This document shows positions 11,936 through 23,399 of a DNA stretch of 64,000 bases, piece by piece. Below the pieces are notes generated by a model, which was not told the origin of the DNA, ran no database searches, and saw only the letters and a program-made list of their open reading frames with translations. Every line of letters begins with the position of its first letter. The stretch's first letter is position 1. Position numbers and translations under genes: made by a program. The stretch comes from Plantago major (Eukaryota > Streptophyta > Magnoliopsida > Lamiales > Plantaginaceae), in assembly GCA_026545765.1 (NCBI GenBank), contig CM048841.1, positions 97,855,352 through 97,919,351 on the forward strand, read 5' to 3'.

Positions 11936-12094
11936 TCGTCCACTTTCAATTCTTTACCATCCGAGGAAACAATATATAATTTTATACCCTCCACTACTTC
12001 AAATAAAGTCAAAAAGTAACTTAAACAATCAAACTAACCACTAATAAAGTAATAAAGTAAATAATAAAGTAAACCCCACACTTGAATTAGAGTT

Positions 12095-12622
12095 ATGGTA
12101 GACTCGGAGATGACCTGGATTTCGAATTACGGCCGTGATGATGGCCGGCGAAGGGCGGATTATCAACAGGGAGATGATGACGGATGGGTAAGGGTACTAA
12201 GTAAGCGACAACGAGAACGGGAGAGGGAAGAATGAATCCGAATCAGAACAATTGGGGAAAAATTCATTAATATGTATGTGACGAATTTCCCCGAAGAATG
12301 GACTGAGGCACCACTGAAGGAGATCCTAGAGAAATTTGTGGGGAAGTTAGATAATGTCACAATACCTAGGAAGAGGGCCAAGGATGGCAAAAGATTTGCG
12401 TTTGCGCGTTTTGAAAAAGTAAGGGATGTTGAAGCTTTGGTTTGGCGAGCAAATCGAGTTTGGATTGGGTTGAATAGATTGCTTGCTAATATAGCACGTT
12501 TCGACAATCAAAACAAAGGAGACAGAGACTACCGCAATGGGAACATTAATTGCGTACTAGGAGCTGATGAGATAGGTCTGCGCAGGAAGGGATTATGGAC
12601 AGTAGGAGGGATGAAACATTGA
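12095..12622 (+). pseudogene. LINE ORF1, N-terminal RRM part
   Basis: An ATG at 12095 opens a frame rich in Arg and Glu that meets a TGA at codon 47 (12233-12235). The same frame then continues into an RNA-recognition motif: RNP2-like MYVTNF and RNP1-like KRFAFARF within 12272-12510. Plant L1 ORF1 proteins often carry such an RRM and bind the element RNA. The frame ends at 12622, and the downstream ORF1 part is in another frame, so one stop and one indel break the gene. Confidence 0.8.
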
Positions 12623-14361
12623 CCCAGCAACAGACTTATGAGAGAAGAGGGCAGATTACAAATGGTGGGTTTTTGCAGTGGCGAGTCAGAGGGATACAAA
12701 GTTCGGGGAAAACTGGACAAACTCAGCGCAAGGAGCTAGCAACAAGTCAGGGACTTCAACATAATGGAAACGATGCAGAAGTGCCAAGTGATGGCGTGAA
12801 TGAACAAGCTGAGGAAGCATCGCCAAAGGATGGACAGCAACAGGTTCAGAATACGGAGGAGAGGGTCTCTACAAAACAGGCTGAGGTGTCGTGGGTGTCC
12901 CGTTGTTTGGTCGGGACAACCATTCGTAGCTTGACTGCGCAACAGTTAACGAATGTATTAGATGTAAATGGACATGGAGGTTTTAAGGTTGGGAAACTGA
13001 AAGAGAAAGTGTGGCTACTTGAACCCAAAGACGATAGTGTACGAACGAAGTTGTTGGAGGAAGAAGTGGATTGGATTCATCAATGGTTTACAACGCTACA
13101 ACCGTGGTCACCGAGTGTTGTTCGTAGGACTCGTATGGTTTGGTTGAGTATTTATGGTGTTTCGTTAGTGAATTGGAACGAGGAGATCTTTCATAAACTT
13201 GGAAGCAAGGTGGGGAAGTGTGTGTTGGTTCATCAGGACACGGTGGATCGAAGCGATTTGAGAAAGGGTCGAGTGAAGATAGAGACTTTTTGTTTCAGTT
13301 TAATTCGGCGAAGAGTGTCTTTATGGCAGAGGGGGGTGAAGATTGTTGCACATTTAGTAGAGGAATGTGAATGTTCTGAGTACACTTATGGTAGGCAGCG
13401 TAGAGGGAGAAGCAGGGACTATGGGGATGAACAGCTGGCACGGTCGGAATCGGAAGGATCAGACTTTTATTCTGGCAAATCTTCAGATGAATGCCCTGAG
13501 AGTGATGGAGCAAGTAGTGATTGGGAGGAGGAGGAGATGGCACTTGGTGAGGAGAACGAGGTCTGTGATCGAAGGGGAACTGATCCGGTTGGCGATTTAG
13601 TGCAAGTCACAGATTCTCAGCAAGAACTGATGACGGGCCAGCGAGAGGGGGAGGAGGACTGTCTACCGCAGCAAGAAATAAGGGAGGAGAGTGCCATAGA
13701 GCAGGACTTGTTTAATCAGACTAGGGTGGGGAAACCAACGGAGATGGAGGTTCGTAATTTAGCTGAGATGGGGGCTGTTGAGGTTATCGAGTCTGCGTTG
13801 GGAACAAAGGAGGTTCAATTGGATCAAGACAAGCCTGCTGAACCTATGGATAATGGTAATCAGCAGGGAGAGGCGGCATTAATGTTTAAGGAGCCAGCAG
13901 TGGTACGTGAGGGAGGAAGTGAAGTTGGAACTGATTTGCTTTTGGAGGAACCTAAAGAATTGTCAGGTACGGACTCTGATCCGTTTGAGCTGGCCGAAAT
14001 AATTGGAATTCAGCAGACGGAAAAGCGACGTGTGCAACCAATACGTAAAGGTCGAAAGAAGGGGAAGGAATGAGACGATTTTATTGGTGATATGGGAGGC
14101 AGGAGTAAAAAGAAAAAGACAGGGGTAACTCGCAGGAAACCACGGAAGGCGAAGGAAATTCCGAGTGAAATTATAACATTCCAAATTGATGGTGGTACGC
14201 TGGTGTCGGATGAAGAGATCCGTGCGTGTAATGACCAATTACGCAGGACTTCTTGTGAGGAAGATGCTCGTTTGACGTTACAAGTGGGATTGGATTTGGG
14301 GCTCATTAACAAAGCTGATGGGGAGCGAGCTCGGTGTTTTTTTGAAGAGTGTGAAGGATGA
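12595..14361 (+). pseudogene. LINE ORF1, DUF4283-like and acidic C-terminal part
   Basis: The frame at 12595-14073 (492 codons) contains a DUF4283-like region at about codons 100-225 (SWVSRCLVG, MVWLSIYGV, VDRSDLRKGRVKI), as found in plant LINE proteins, followed by a long Glu/Asp-rich stretch. A TGA ends it at 14071-14073, but the same frame continues at 14092-14361 with a very basic start (SKKKKTGVTRRKPRK), probably the original C-terminus. The true start is upstream in the RRM part. Confidence 0.75.
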
Positions 14362-14423
14362 GATAGGAGGTTAATGCCGGAATGCAGCGAGAAACAAGGT
14401 GAAGGTTTGTTGAGTGGTGAATC

Positions 14424-15479
14424 ATGAAGATTTTAAGCTATAATATACGAGGTTTGGGGGGGTCACTCAAGAAGAAGGAAATTCGAGATCTTGTTATGAA
14501 AGAAAGAGTGGATGTTGCTTGTATTCAAGAAACGAAGAAGGATGCTTTTGTGAGAAGAGACGTGGAGAAGTTATGGGGAGGGAGTAATGTAGATTGGATT
14601 CACAGTGGAGCTGTAGGGGCGTCGGGAGGGATGTTAACTATGTGGAATTCGGATGTATTTGTAAAGGAGGAGTTTTGGGGTGAGGAAGGCGCTTTGGGAG
14701 TACGAGGTAAATGGAGAGGAGAATGGGTGGAGATAATTAATGTGTATGCGCCGTGTGTGGATAGTAAGAAAGAGGAATTATGGAAGCTTTTAAAAGAGCG
14801 TATCACAATTGACCCCGAGAGGAAATGGTGTGTGTGCGGGGATTTTAATGCGGTGAGACGGAAGGAAGAGAGGAAAGGAAGGGCACAAGAGTTTGGGAAA
14901 CGTAGCACTCGAGCTTTTGATAAATTCATTGTTGAGTCGGAGTTGGTGGATTTACCTTTAGCAAGGAGGAAATTCACGTGGTTTCGGCGAAAGAGTGGAT
15001 CTTGTAGCCGTTTAGATAGGTTCTTGCTCTCGAATGCTTGGATGGTTAGGTGGCCGAGACTCACTCAAGTGGGGTTGAAGAGACAGTTATCGGATCATGC
15101 GGCTATCTTTCTTAAAGAAGACAGAAGGAATTGGGGACCGAAACCGTTTCGTTTTATTAATGAGTGGGTTAAGCATAAAAACTTCCTGAAAGTTGTAGAA
15201 GAATCATGGAGAAGGGAGGGGTTTCATGGTTGGGGAAGTTATGTTTTTAAAGAAAAATTAAAAAGATTGAAGCAAGATTTGAAGCGATGGCATAAGGCGG
15301 AGTTTGGGGCCTTGGATCGACGAATAAGTGATTTGGAAGAAGCCATTGATAAGGAAGATCGTTTCATGGAGGAGGAGATTGTTTTGGAGGAGCTAGGGAG
15401 TCATCAGGATGCTGTTGGGGGCGGCAGAATATCCCGGACAGCATTCAGTCTCGCGAGGGTGCTGCAACAGTGTTCTTAA
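14424..15479 (+). pseudogene. LINE ORF2, endonuclease part
   Basis: An ATG at 14424 starts an APE-type endonuclease: MKILSYNIRGLGG at the N-terminus, CIQETK with the metal-binding Glu at about 37, CGDFNAV in the middle, SRLDRFLLS, then SDHAAI with the catalytic Asp-His. This nicks the target DNA to prime reverse transcription. The domain looks intact. The frame is lost soon after about 15400 and ends at 15479, while the linker to the reverse transcriptase reads in another frame from about 15440. ORF2 is therefore broken by a frameshift in the linker. Confidence 0.88.
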
Positions 15480-18289
15480 CTCATGGGACGTGTTTTTCAG
15501 GTGGGGACAGCAGTGATTCAGCGGTGGGACAGCGGTGTAGTGAGGGATTAAGCACACAGGTTAACCGGCAGGAGGGAAGAATCAACTTGGTGGCTGATTT
15601 GGAAAGACTACTCGCGATTAAGGAGAATCTAAGTTTGCAACAAGCAAAGACACGGTGGGTGAGGGAGGGAGATGCAAACTCTAAATATTTCCACGGTGTC
15701 TTGGAGGGTAGGAGAAGGAGAAATAGTATTCATGGTATGCGCATAGAAGGGCGGTGGTTGGAGGAAGTGGATGAGGTGAAGTGTGGAGTTCGTGAGTTTT
15801 TTAAACAACACTTCCAACAGAAGAAGGATGATGTGTTTCGGTTGCAGTGACTTGAAGGTCGATCTTTGGATGAGTTACTGAGTAGAGACTTGGAGAAACC
15901 GTTTACGGAAGAGGAGGTGAAGTTTGCGGTGTGGAATTGTGGGGTCGATAAGAGCCCGGGACCGGATGGTTTTAATTGTTTATTCTACCGCTCTTGCTGG
16001 GAGGTGGTGAAGGTAGACCTTATGAGAGTTTTTGAAGAATTTCACATGCATGGGAGGTTGTGCAAAGGTACGAATAGTACTTTTCTCACACTTATTCCAA
16101 AGGTATCCAATCCTGTGAATATGGGAGATTTTCGACCCATTGCCTTGATAGGGAGTCTTTATAAGATCATTTCGAAGGTGCTTGCGAATAGACTTGGTGG
16201 AGTCTTAGAACATGTAATTTCGGATAATCAATCGGCTTTTATAGGCAATAGAAACATTCTGGATGGGGTGCTTATAGCTAATGAGGTGATAGATGAAGCT
16301 AAAAAGAAGAAGAAAAAGATGTTTCTTTTCAAGATCGATTTTGCAAAAGCCTATGACTCGGTTAGTTGGGTTTTTCTCTTTGATATGATGCGGTTGATGG
16401 GTTTTGGCGACCTCTGGATTAATTGGATTAGAGAATGCGTATCTACAGTGTCTTCCTCAGTTCTGCTTAATGGAAGTCCAACCGAGGAGTTTGAGCTACA
16501 TAGGGGTTTGAGGCAAGGGGATCCGCTTTCTCCTTTTCTATATCTCATAGTGGCGGAAGGACTAACCCGGATGTTTACTAAGGCGAGTGCTTGTGGAAGG
16601 TTTAAACCGGTGCTTGTTGGGGCACTTAAGGTGCCTATTTCGATCCTCCAATTCGCGGATGATTCTTTGATTATGGGAGAATTTAATGAGGCTAATTTTG
16701 GAGTAGTGAAAGGCATTCTTAGGAGTTTTGAGCTGATCTCGGGTTTGACAATTAATTTTAAGAAGAGTAGCATCATGGGCATTGGCTTGGGGGCTGCCGA
16801 GTTGGATAGAGGGGCGGCGATGTTGAATTGCATGATGGGTGAGTTCCCTTTCATTTATCTGGGCCTTCCGGTGAGGGGTAAAGTTAGGGACAAAACCCTT
16901 TGGAAACCGGTGATCAAGAAATTTGAGAAGCGACTTGGGGCTTGGGAGAATAATTTTTTATCACTAGGTGGGCGTATTGTGCTAATCAAATTGGTACTTA
17001 GTGCTTTACCTATCTACTTCTTATCTTTCTTTAAAGCTCCAGAGTCTATTCTTGAAGTGATGAAGCGTATGCAACGGAATTTTCTGTGGGGAGGGAAGCC
17101 CCGCGATGAGAGAAGAAGGATCCCGTGGGTGAAATGGGATATTGTATGTGCCGAAAAAGGGGAAGGAGGTCTTGGTATTAAAAATATGAAGTCCTTTAAT
17201 CTTGCTCTCCTTGCTAAATGGGTTTGGAGAATTTTAAAAGGCGGAGATGAGCTTTGGTTGAAAGTGATTGATTCCAAGTATGGCTCTTTCGTGAAAAATG
17301 TGGACCATGTTTTGAGTGGTAAGAACTATAAGAATGGTTGGTCGTATTGGTGGAGAGACATTATCAAATGGATAGGGACCAAAGAGTGGTTTATATCCAA
17401 AGTCCGAAAACAAGTGGGCAATGGAAATAGTACATCTTTTTGGGAGGAACCGTGGAGTAGTTATGAGAAGAGCTTGAAAGATCTCTATCCGCGGCTTTTT
17501 GCATTGGGAAAACAAAAGGATGTCTCTTTTTCGGTGAGAGTGGAAAATTTGTTGCATGAGATAAGGTGTGTGTGGGATTGGAGACGAAATCTCTATGAGT
17601 GGGAGAAAAGAGAGGTGGAGGAGATAGAAGCGAAGGTGAAGCTGTTGGTGAGAAATGTGAATGAGGAGGATATTTGGATTTGGAGAGGAAGTAATGGGTT
17701 TTGTTATTTGACCAAAGAAGGGTATAGTCTTTTGGAAAATCATGATGAGGAGCACCCTTGCAAGAAGTGGTCCAAATGGATTTGGAATAAATTGGTACCT
17801 TCTAAAGTTAAAGCCTTTGTATGGAAAGTGTTACAAAATAGAGTCCCTTCGAAGGAGAATTTGAAGAGAAGGGGAGTGTTTATTAGTGATAGTAACCTTG
17901 AGTGCAAATTTTGTGAAGGACATATTGAGAGCACTTGGCATATTTTTGGGGAATGTCGAGTTGCAAAAAGAGTGTGGGATTTGGTTTATGGGTGGTTAAA
18001 ACAAGATACTTTGGAGGGAGCGAGTGTTGAGAATCTCTTGGAGAACCACATGAATCAATCAAGGAGAAGAAGTTGTGAATTATGGAGTGTGTTTTGGCAT
18101 GCCACGATGTGGAACATTTGGCTAGCAAGGAATGCATCGATTTACCGGAATGAAGAAAGAGACCCGAGTTTTATAGTGGAGCGAATTAAATTGAACACTT
18201 GGACTTGGTTAAAAGGTAGAGGTAAATTGGATTCATACAGTCATTTTCACTCTTGGCTATTGGAGCCTTTGTTATGTCTGAAATTATGA
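15470..18289 (+). pseudogene. LINE ORF2, reverse transcriptase and zinc-finger part
   Basis: The frame 15470-15850 holds the linker (TRWVREGDANSKYFHG), then a TGA at 15848-15850 interrupts it, and the same frame runs open to 18289. The reverse transcriptase shows KSPGPDGFN, FRPIALIGS, NQSAFI, KIDFAKAYDSV, GLRQGDPLSPFL and the catalytic FADD at codons 263-266 counted from 15866. Further on come the WGG/K-W motifs of the thumb region and a C-terminal zf-RVT finger (CKFCEGHIESTWHIFGEC). No RNase H is seen. The catalytic residues are kept. The stop and the upstream frame change inactivate this copy. Confidence 0.9.
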
Positions 18290-19274
18290 TTTGTTGTGTT
18301 TATCTGGAAGGACAGAGAGTTGAGCCACTGACAGATATTTTATTTTTAGGCGCTGGTTCTCTGTTTCTGTTTTCTGTGCAGGTGTTGCAGTGGACCAGGC
18401 TGTCACAAAGCTTGTTATGCTGAAAGGAAATTTTGTGTACGGACAGAGCTAGTAAATGATATTTTCGGATCCCATTGCAAGGTTTTATCATATTGGTGCT
18501 GCTACAAGTGGAATCTAACGTGGGGTATGCAAAGATTAAGGACTTTAATTAATTGGTGTTTTAACACCCTTAATTATTTTGTCTTCTAACTCAAGTAATT
18601 AGACCGTGGTGATCTAATTTTAAATACCTTGAGGGACTCGAGGGATTAAACCAACGTGATTTAATCTTAAATTTCTTGAGGATTATTTTTACTTTGGTAC
18701 ATTTGTCTTGAGCCCTTGAGCACATTTTAAATTACTTGCCACTTGACTTGAAAGATAGCATAGGGTGGAGGAATGTGTTTAAGAATGGGCCCGGAATGGT
18801 TCTGTGGTGCTTGTCATCACCGTAGTCGTGTTGGGCGTATCCAGATACTATCCAAAAAACAGCTTTAGTGTTGTGAGGTTTGATGGATACGTATACCAAA
18901 CCAACACGCACAAAAGTGCGGACTACGGTAAAACAGACATTACCGGTTTCTCAATGATTTGACGAGGGATTTTTTCCTAGTATGCAACTTTCCATGCGGC
19001 TCAGTTTAGTCTTTTCGGGGTTCAAGACGCCACTTTTGATCAGTTTGGGTACTTGCAGTGCTGGATGTTTCTATTTGGGCTCCTATTTCCTTGGTTTTGA
19101 ATTTTTGGATTAGCTGGTTGTATTTCTTGTGGTTGTATTGTATTTTGGACCGCGGTTTAGGTAGTTTGGGTTCGGATATTTTTGCGACCATTTCCTTCGT
19201 ATTGTTTCACATTGAGAGCATCACTTGTGCTCTTGTTTCTTATGATTAATAAATTTTTGGCTGTTTCAAAAAAA
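18290..19274 (+). other. LINE 3' UTR with a hairpin-bearing module and A-rich tail
   Basis: Nearly 1 kb of non-coding sequence follows ORF2. At about 18816-18950 it holds a segment with the small hairpin GCACAAAAGTGC that recurs, inverted, in the 3' non-coding region of the Athila-like element (31641-31782). AATAAA-like GATTAATAAATTT lies near 19243, followed by the A-rich tail. Confidence 0.75.
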
Positions 19275-19380
19275 ATAATAAAGTAAACCCCACATGTACT
19301 ATATAGTGGTATAATGTTTTTCTCCTTATTTTGCGTGTCCAAAAGTAAAAGTGGACAACTGGCATGGGACGGAAGGAGTA

Positions 19381-19846
19381 TGTATGTACGTGCGTATGAG
19401 AATCTGATTTTCATAGCGAGTCGATCGGAGAGACCATATGGTCATAGGCCGCCATCAAGGCTGCAATGCAGCTATTAGGGCTGAACTCCCCAACGGCTAT
19501 ATTGGGCCTGCTATGTTGGCCCAATAGTTTTTTTTTAATGTTTTAAAAATTAATAAATAATTAAATAAATAATAATAATATATAAAAATTATAAACGACG
19601 GTTATATTTTTCAAGAACTATAAATTGACACCAATCTTCACTCATTTCACTACACCTCAACGTTTTTTTCCCTTCTTCCATTCTTAAACTTAAAATGCTC
19701 TCTAAATTCGCCATTTCACTACTTGTTTTTCCCATATACACCTCCAAATGTCTTTCATTGCCACTATCTCAATAACATTTCTTCAAGTTTTGACGATGAT
19801 GAAATACATGTTGAGGGTGAACAAACCATTCATGGTTCATCAAGTT
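19381..19846. other. Intergenic DNA, possible left flank of the Harbinger remnant
   Basis: It contains a patch (19446-19530) rich in GCAATGCAGC, CCCCAACGGC and TTGGCCCAATAG that resembles terminal regions of PIF/Harbinger elements, but no partner end was found. The rest is AT-rich with no gene. Confidence 0.35.
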
Positions 19847-21100
19847 CGCACTCGTATTAAGAATTTAGCGAGCTAGTAGCTCAAGTCACTCCTCACATCA
19901 CCGCCTACATCAAACAGCTGCAAACGCCCGATCCACCGAAAAAAGGCATAAACGCGCATACACTAAACGAAATAGAGAGAGTTTTGCAGGCTTACTATTC
20001 GAAGGTTACTTTGTTGAAAACCCGACATATCCTAAAAAGAAGTTCCCACGTGGATTCTGAAAGCACATGGCATCATTCCTCTGGATTGTCCAAGCTATAC
20101 AAGAGCACGATTTTATTCTGAGCAACGCCCAAATGCTCTTGGAAGGCTCGGGTTCACGCCACTTCATAATTCCACTTGTGCCCTTTGTCAGCTAGCTTAT
20201 GGCATATTTGTTGTAGACGAGTACACTCGGCTCAGTGAGACCTCTGGTAGGGAGTGGGTTAGCCATTTCTTTGATGTTGTGCTGGCGGCGTTTGGTCCTA
20301 TGTATATGAGGAGGGTCACCGAGATGATGTATGTGGGATTCTCGAAATCAACACTAGGAGAGGTTTTCCTAGCATGATCAAAAGTATCGATTTTATGAAC
20401 TGCGAATGGAAGAACGGTCTGTCGGCTTGGAAAGGTCGATTCCAAGGAAAATATAAAACAACTACACTTGCCTTAATTAAAGGCGATTGCTAGCCAAGAC
20501 ACTTGGATATGGCACTCTTTCTTTGGTGTCTCAAGCAAAATGAATGATATTACCGATGTCACACGATCATCGGTGTTCCACAAACTACTACATGGATAAG
20601 CTCCGGCTTGCAACTTTGAAGTCAATTGCCATCTGTACGACATGGGATACTATCTAACCGATGGCATATATCTAGTGTGGGAATCAATTGTGAAGCCCAT
20701 CAAAGGTCCGATCAATCTAAAACATGCCACGTATGGAAAGGTACAAGAGGCGTACAGGAAAGATGTTGAACATGCATTCGGAATTCTCCAAGCATGCTTC
20801 AAAAGAATTAAAAATCCAGCCTTGGCACACAACAGAGAAATGCCAGCGAAGATGATGAACTGTTGCATTTTCTTACACAACATGATATATAGTGGAGGAT
20901 GAGAGCAACACATATCTGAACTATGAAGAGGTGATTTTAGAACTTCAAGAAGAAGATGACAGAGAAATGGGCATAACTTTCGATAATGTTAGAACTCGAT
21001 GATCATCTCTGATCAATGAAGTCGAAGGCTACATGGCCTGAAGGAAAGACTTGCATAATAGACAAATGCATGAACAACTTCAGAAAGATTTGATATAACA
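19847..21100 (+). pseudogene. PIF/Harbinger-type transposase remnant
   Basis: Fragments in several frames follow the order of a plant Harbinger transposase: FVENPTYP-like (near 20010), QLAYGIFVVDEYTRLSETS (near 20190), EWKNGLSAWKGRF (near 20405), ALIKGDC and a FFGVSSKMNDI-like stretch (near 20480-20550), then an open piece at 20642-20902 (YDMGYYLTDGIYLVW, EAYRKDVEHAFGILQ, MPAKMMNCCIFLHNMI). The parts between need several frame changes and stops, so it is dead. The family cuts and pastes DNA at TTA/TAA sites. Confidence 0.8.
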
Positions 21101-21324
21101 CATTTGGTTTAGTTGTTGATGGTTAGTTTTTTTATTTGTGTGATGTTTTTTATATCTCCATGTATGTGTGATATAGGTTTGTTTCCATGCTTTTCGGATT
21201 TCAATGTTGTTTGTTGTAATCGTATGACTTTAAAAAATTCAATTTTATTTTCATTAGATTTTAAAAAGTTCTAAAAAATATTTTTAAGTGCGGTTTCACT
21301 AATTTCAACTTTTAAATACTCTTA

Positions 21325-22135
21325 GGCTTCATTTGGTTTGAGGGAAAATGGAGGAAAAGAAAAAAAATAGAGGAAATTTTTTTTTTTTCCTTCCATTTGG
21401 ATGATAGTTAGGAAATTCTGGAAAATAGATAAAAGGGGGAAATCTTGAAAAATCACGGAAAATCGTGGAAAAGCTTTTAACCAAATTCCAGTCAGAAATG
21501 GATGCTTAGCTCTATTATAATTATAAACCGGTACTAGTGTTTGGTACTACTGTTTGAGTTTTAATGGTTACTAAAACTTTCATATGATCTTTGATTGAAG
21601 TTGAATTTCCATTGTTTCTACGAGCATAAATGTCCAAGTTCGCATTTTTGTCTTGCCTTTTCTCTTTAACTGGATTCCCTTTTATTCCTTTCTGCTTAGC
21701 TCTCTCATCTTGCTTTCTTTTTATTATTGTTCCAGTAGAGTAAACCAACTTGTGAACATTATATGCTATAGGAGTAATAGAAATTGAACTGTAATCTATT
21801 TAATTTTTACTATTGAATGGTTCTTGTTTGAAGATAATAATTATATCTAGGCCTTGTATTGTTGATTTTAGCATGTCACTTTGTTGGGATGATACGAGTG
21901 AGAGACGTAAACAGTAACATCACACTAGTCAAATTTTAGTGGAAATAAGGAAAAACTAAAAATGGAAAGATAACTAAATATTTTCCAGGATAATTTAAAT
22001 GCATGAGATCCAAATGAAAGGAAAATAAGGGAAAAAATTATTTTCCCTAAACACTTTCCAGGAACATTTTCTTTTCCCCTATTTTCCCTTATTTTTTTTT
22101 CTTTCCCCCCATTTTCCTTCAAACCAAATGAAGCC
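21325..22135. mobile_element. Tourist-like non-autonomous element, 811 bp
   Basis: The inverted ends start GGCTTCATTTGGTTTGA and extend with mismatches through GGAAAATGG. TTA flanks both sides (21322-21324 and 22136-22138), the target duplication of PIF/Harbinger elements. The interior has no clear gene. A minus-strand frame at 21521-21748 has no recognised domain. It lies 220 bp beyond a dead Harbinger transposase, which may be coincidence. Confidence 0.8.
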
Positions 22136-22138
22136 TTA

Positions 22139-22677
22139 ATATGTTTAATATGTTAAATATCTAAAAATAAAATAAAATAATTGACGACCACATTTGAGAC
22201 ACGACCCACTGCAAGAAAAATTTCAAGATTCTACTCATTGAAGGGGCACGACTGCCAGCCATACCACGACCCGCTGGTAATAGTATTGATAATTGCCTAC
22301 CACAAATTTCAAGAATGCAGGTCAATGCAAGAATCTCATGACGTCCATGATTAAAGTCTACATAAAAATACAATGGTACTGATAATTGCCTACCAATTTA
22401 TTCAATTGTTGAATTTTTGATCTAACTGATAGATAGAATTGATAGTTGCCTACCACTAGTTATGCTTAATATGGCATTTTTAGGTCCGAGTACATTTCTT
22501 GGTCCAAACACTGCACAGGGCTGGTCGTTTTAATTCTAACTGATGTAGATAAGCTTAGCGCCTAAACCGTGGATTATATTTATCTCACCATTAGTGTCCA
22601 ATTATGCATTAGATTCCACAGTCTAATGAGGTTCCTTCGTTCCACAACTCGATCGCGATAGAAACTTCCTGACAACT
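22139..22677. other. Intergenic DNA, nothing recognised
   Basis: AT-rich with a few short repeats (TTGATAGTTGCCTACCA-like words at 22280, 22380 and 22440). No gene is seen. Confidence 0.4.
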
Positions 22678-22995
22678 TGATGTGGAGTAAATGGCGTTAA
22701 ATTATATGTAGAATGTCAAGGGTCAAAGTTGTATTTTTTTCATTTATTAGGACCTTTTTGTTATTTACGTATGTTGGTAGCAGTTAGGGTTAGGGTTTAT
22801 TATTTAAATACTTCTTCATTGTTTTGTCATATTAGTTTTAATATATTATATGAAAAATAGAAGTGTTCCTCCAAATCTGTCAATTTTCGGTATTCCTGTG
22901 AATCAACGAATCTTGATCCATCAATTCTCGTTATTTTGTTGAATCAACGAGTTTTGAGTTTCTCCTTCCTGTATCCAACCACGCACGCTGCATCA
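22678..22995 (+). repeat. 5' LTR of the small element
   Basis: A 318-bp repeat with about 17-18 differences from its partner. It contains GTTAGGGTTAGGGTTTA, a telo-box-like run, near 22784-22800. Confidence 0.9.
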
Positions 22996-23399
22996 AATTG
23001 GTATCATATTCCAGGTGATCCGGGCTGATTTTTGTGAAGTAAATACAATTATCGTATAACATTGACAGCATAGCGCAGCCCGATTAAAACGGAGTTTTCC
23101 GTTGATTAAGCCGTTGGATCGTCACGAAATTTTGACAGCATCAAGAAAACTCGTTGACCTAGAATCTGAACGGTCGAGATCGGAATATAATTAGGTTTGA
23201 CAGTTCAAATTCCATTCGCCGTCAAGCAGCAGAGTGCTGGAAACTAATATCCGATCTATGACTTTCTTGTGTGTCAATTGTCAAGTTGGAATCGAAAAAT
23301 TATTCACCGCTGAAGAACGTTGCTATGAGACAAACTGGAAAGAGTGACTACCCGGAGGGAAAGAGTAGTTATGAAGATAATGATATTGTTATTATTTAG

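Larger units (their letters stand above)
12081..19274 (+). mobile_element. L1-type LINE retrotransposon, apparently full length
   Basis: A 20-bp direct repeat flanks the element (12061-12080 and 19275-19294) and a short A-rich tail precedes the right copy, the signature of target-primed insertion. Inside are ORF1 (RRM plus DUF4283-like part), ORF2 (endonuclease, reverse transcriptase, zinc-knuckle end) and a long 3' UTR. The 5' end is present, which is unusual as most LINE copies are truncated there. At least three stops and two frame changes mean this copy cannot move by itself. Confidence 0.93.
11936..19378. mobile_element. Second Stowaway-type MITE, split by a LINE
   Basis: The left arm (about 11936-12080) and right arm (19295-19378) align with the inner left part and the right end of the MITE at 11434-11694. 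The right arm ends ATGGGACGGAAGGAG followed by TA. The outer left end is missing. The 7.2-kb LINE lies between the arms, with a 20-bp target duplication taken from the MITE itself. Confidence 0.8.

Noticed and set aside
16351..17755. Long minus-strand frames of 167 and 173 codons
   Set aside because: They are antisense shadows of the LINE reverse transcriptase.
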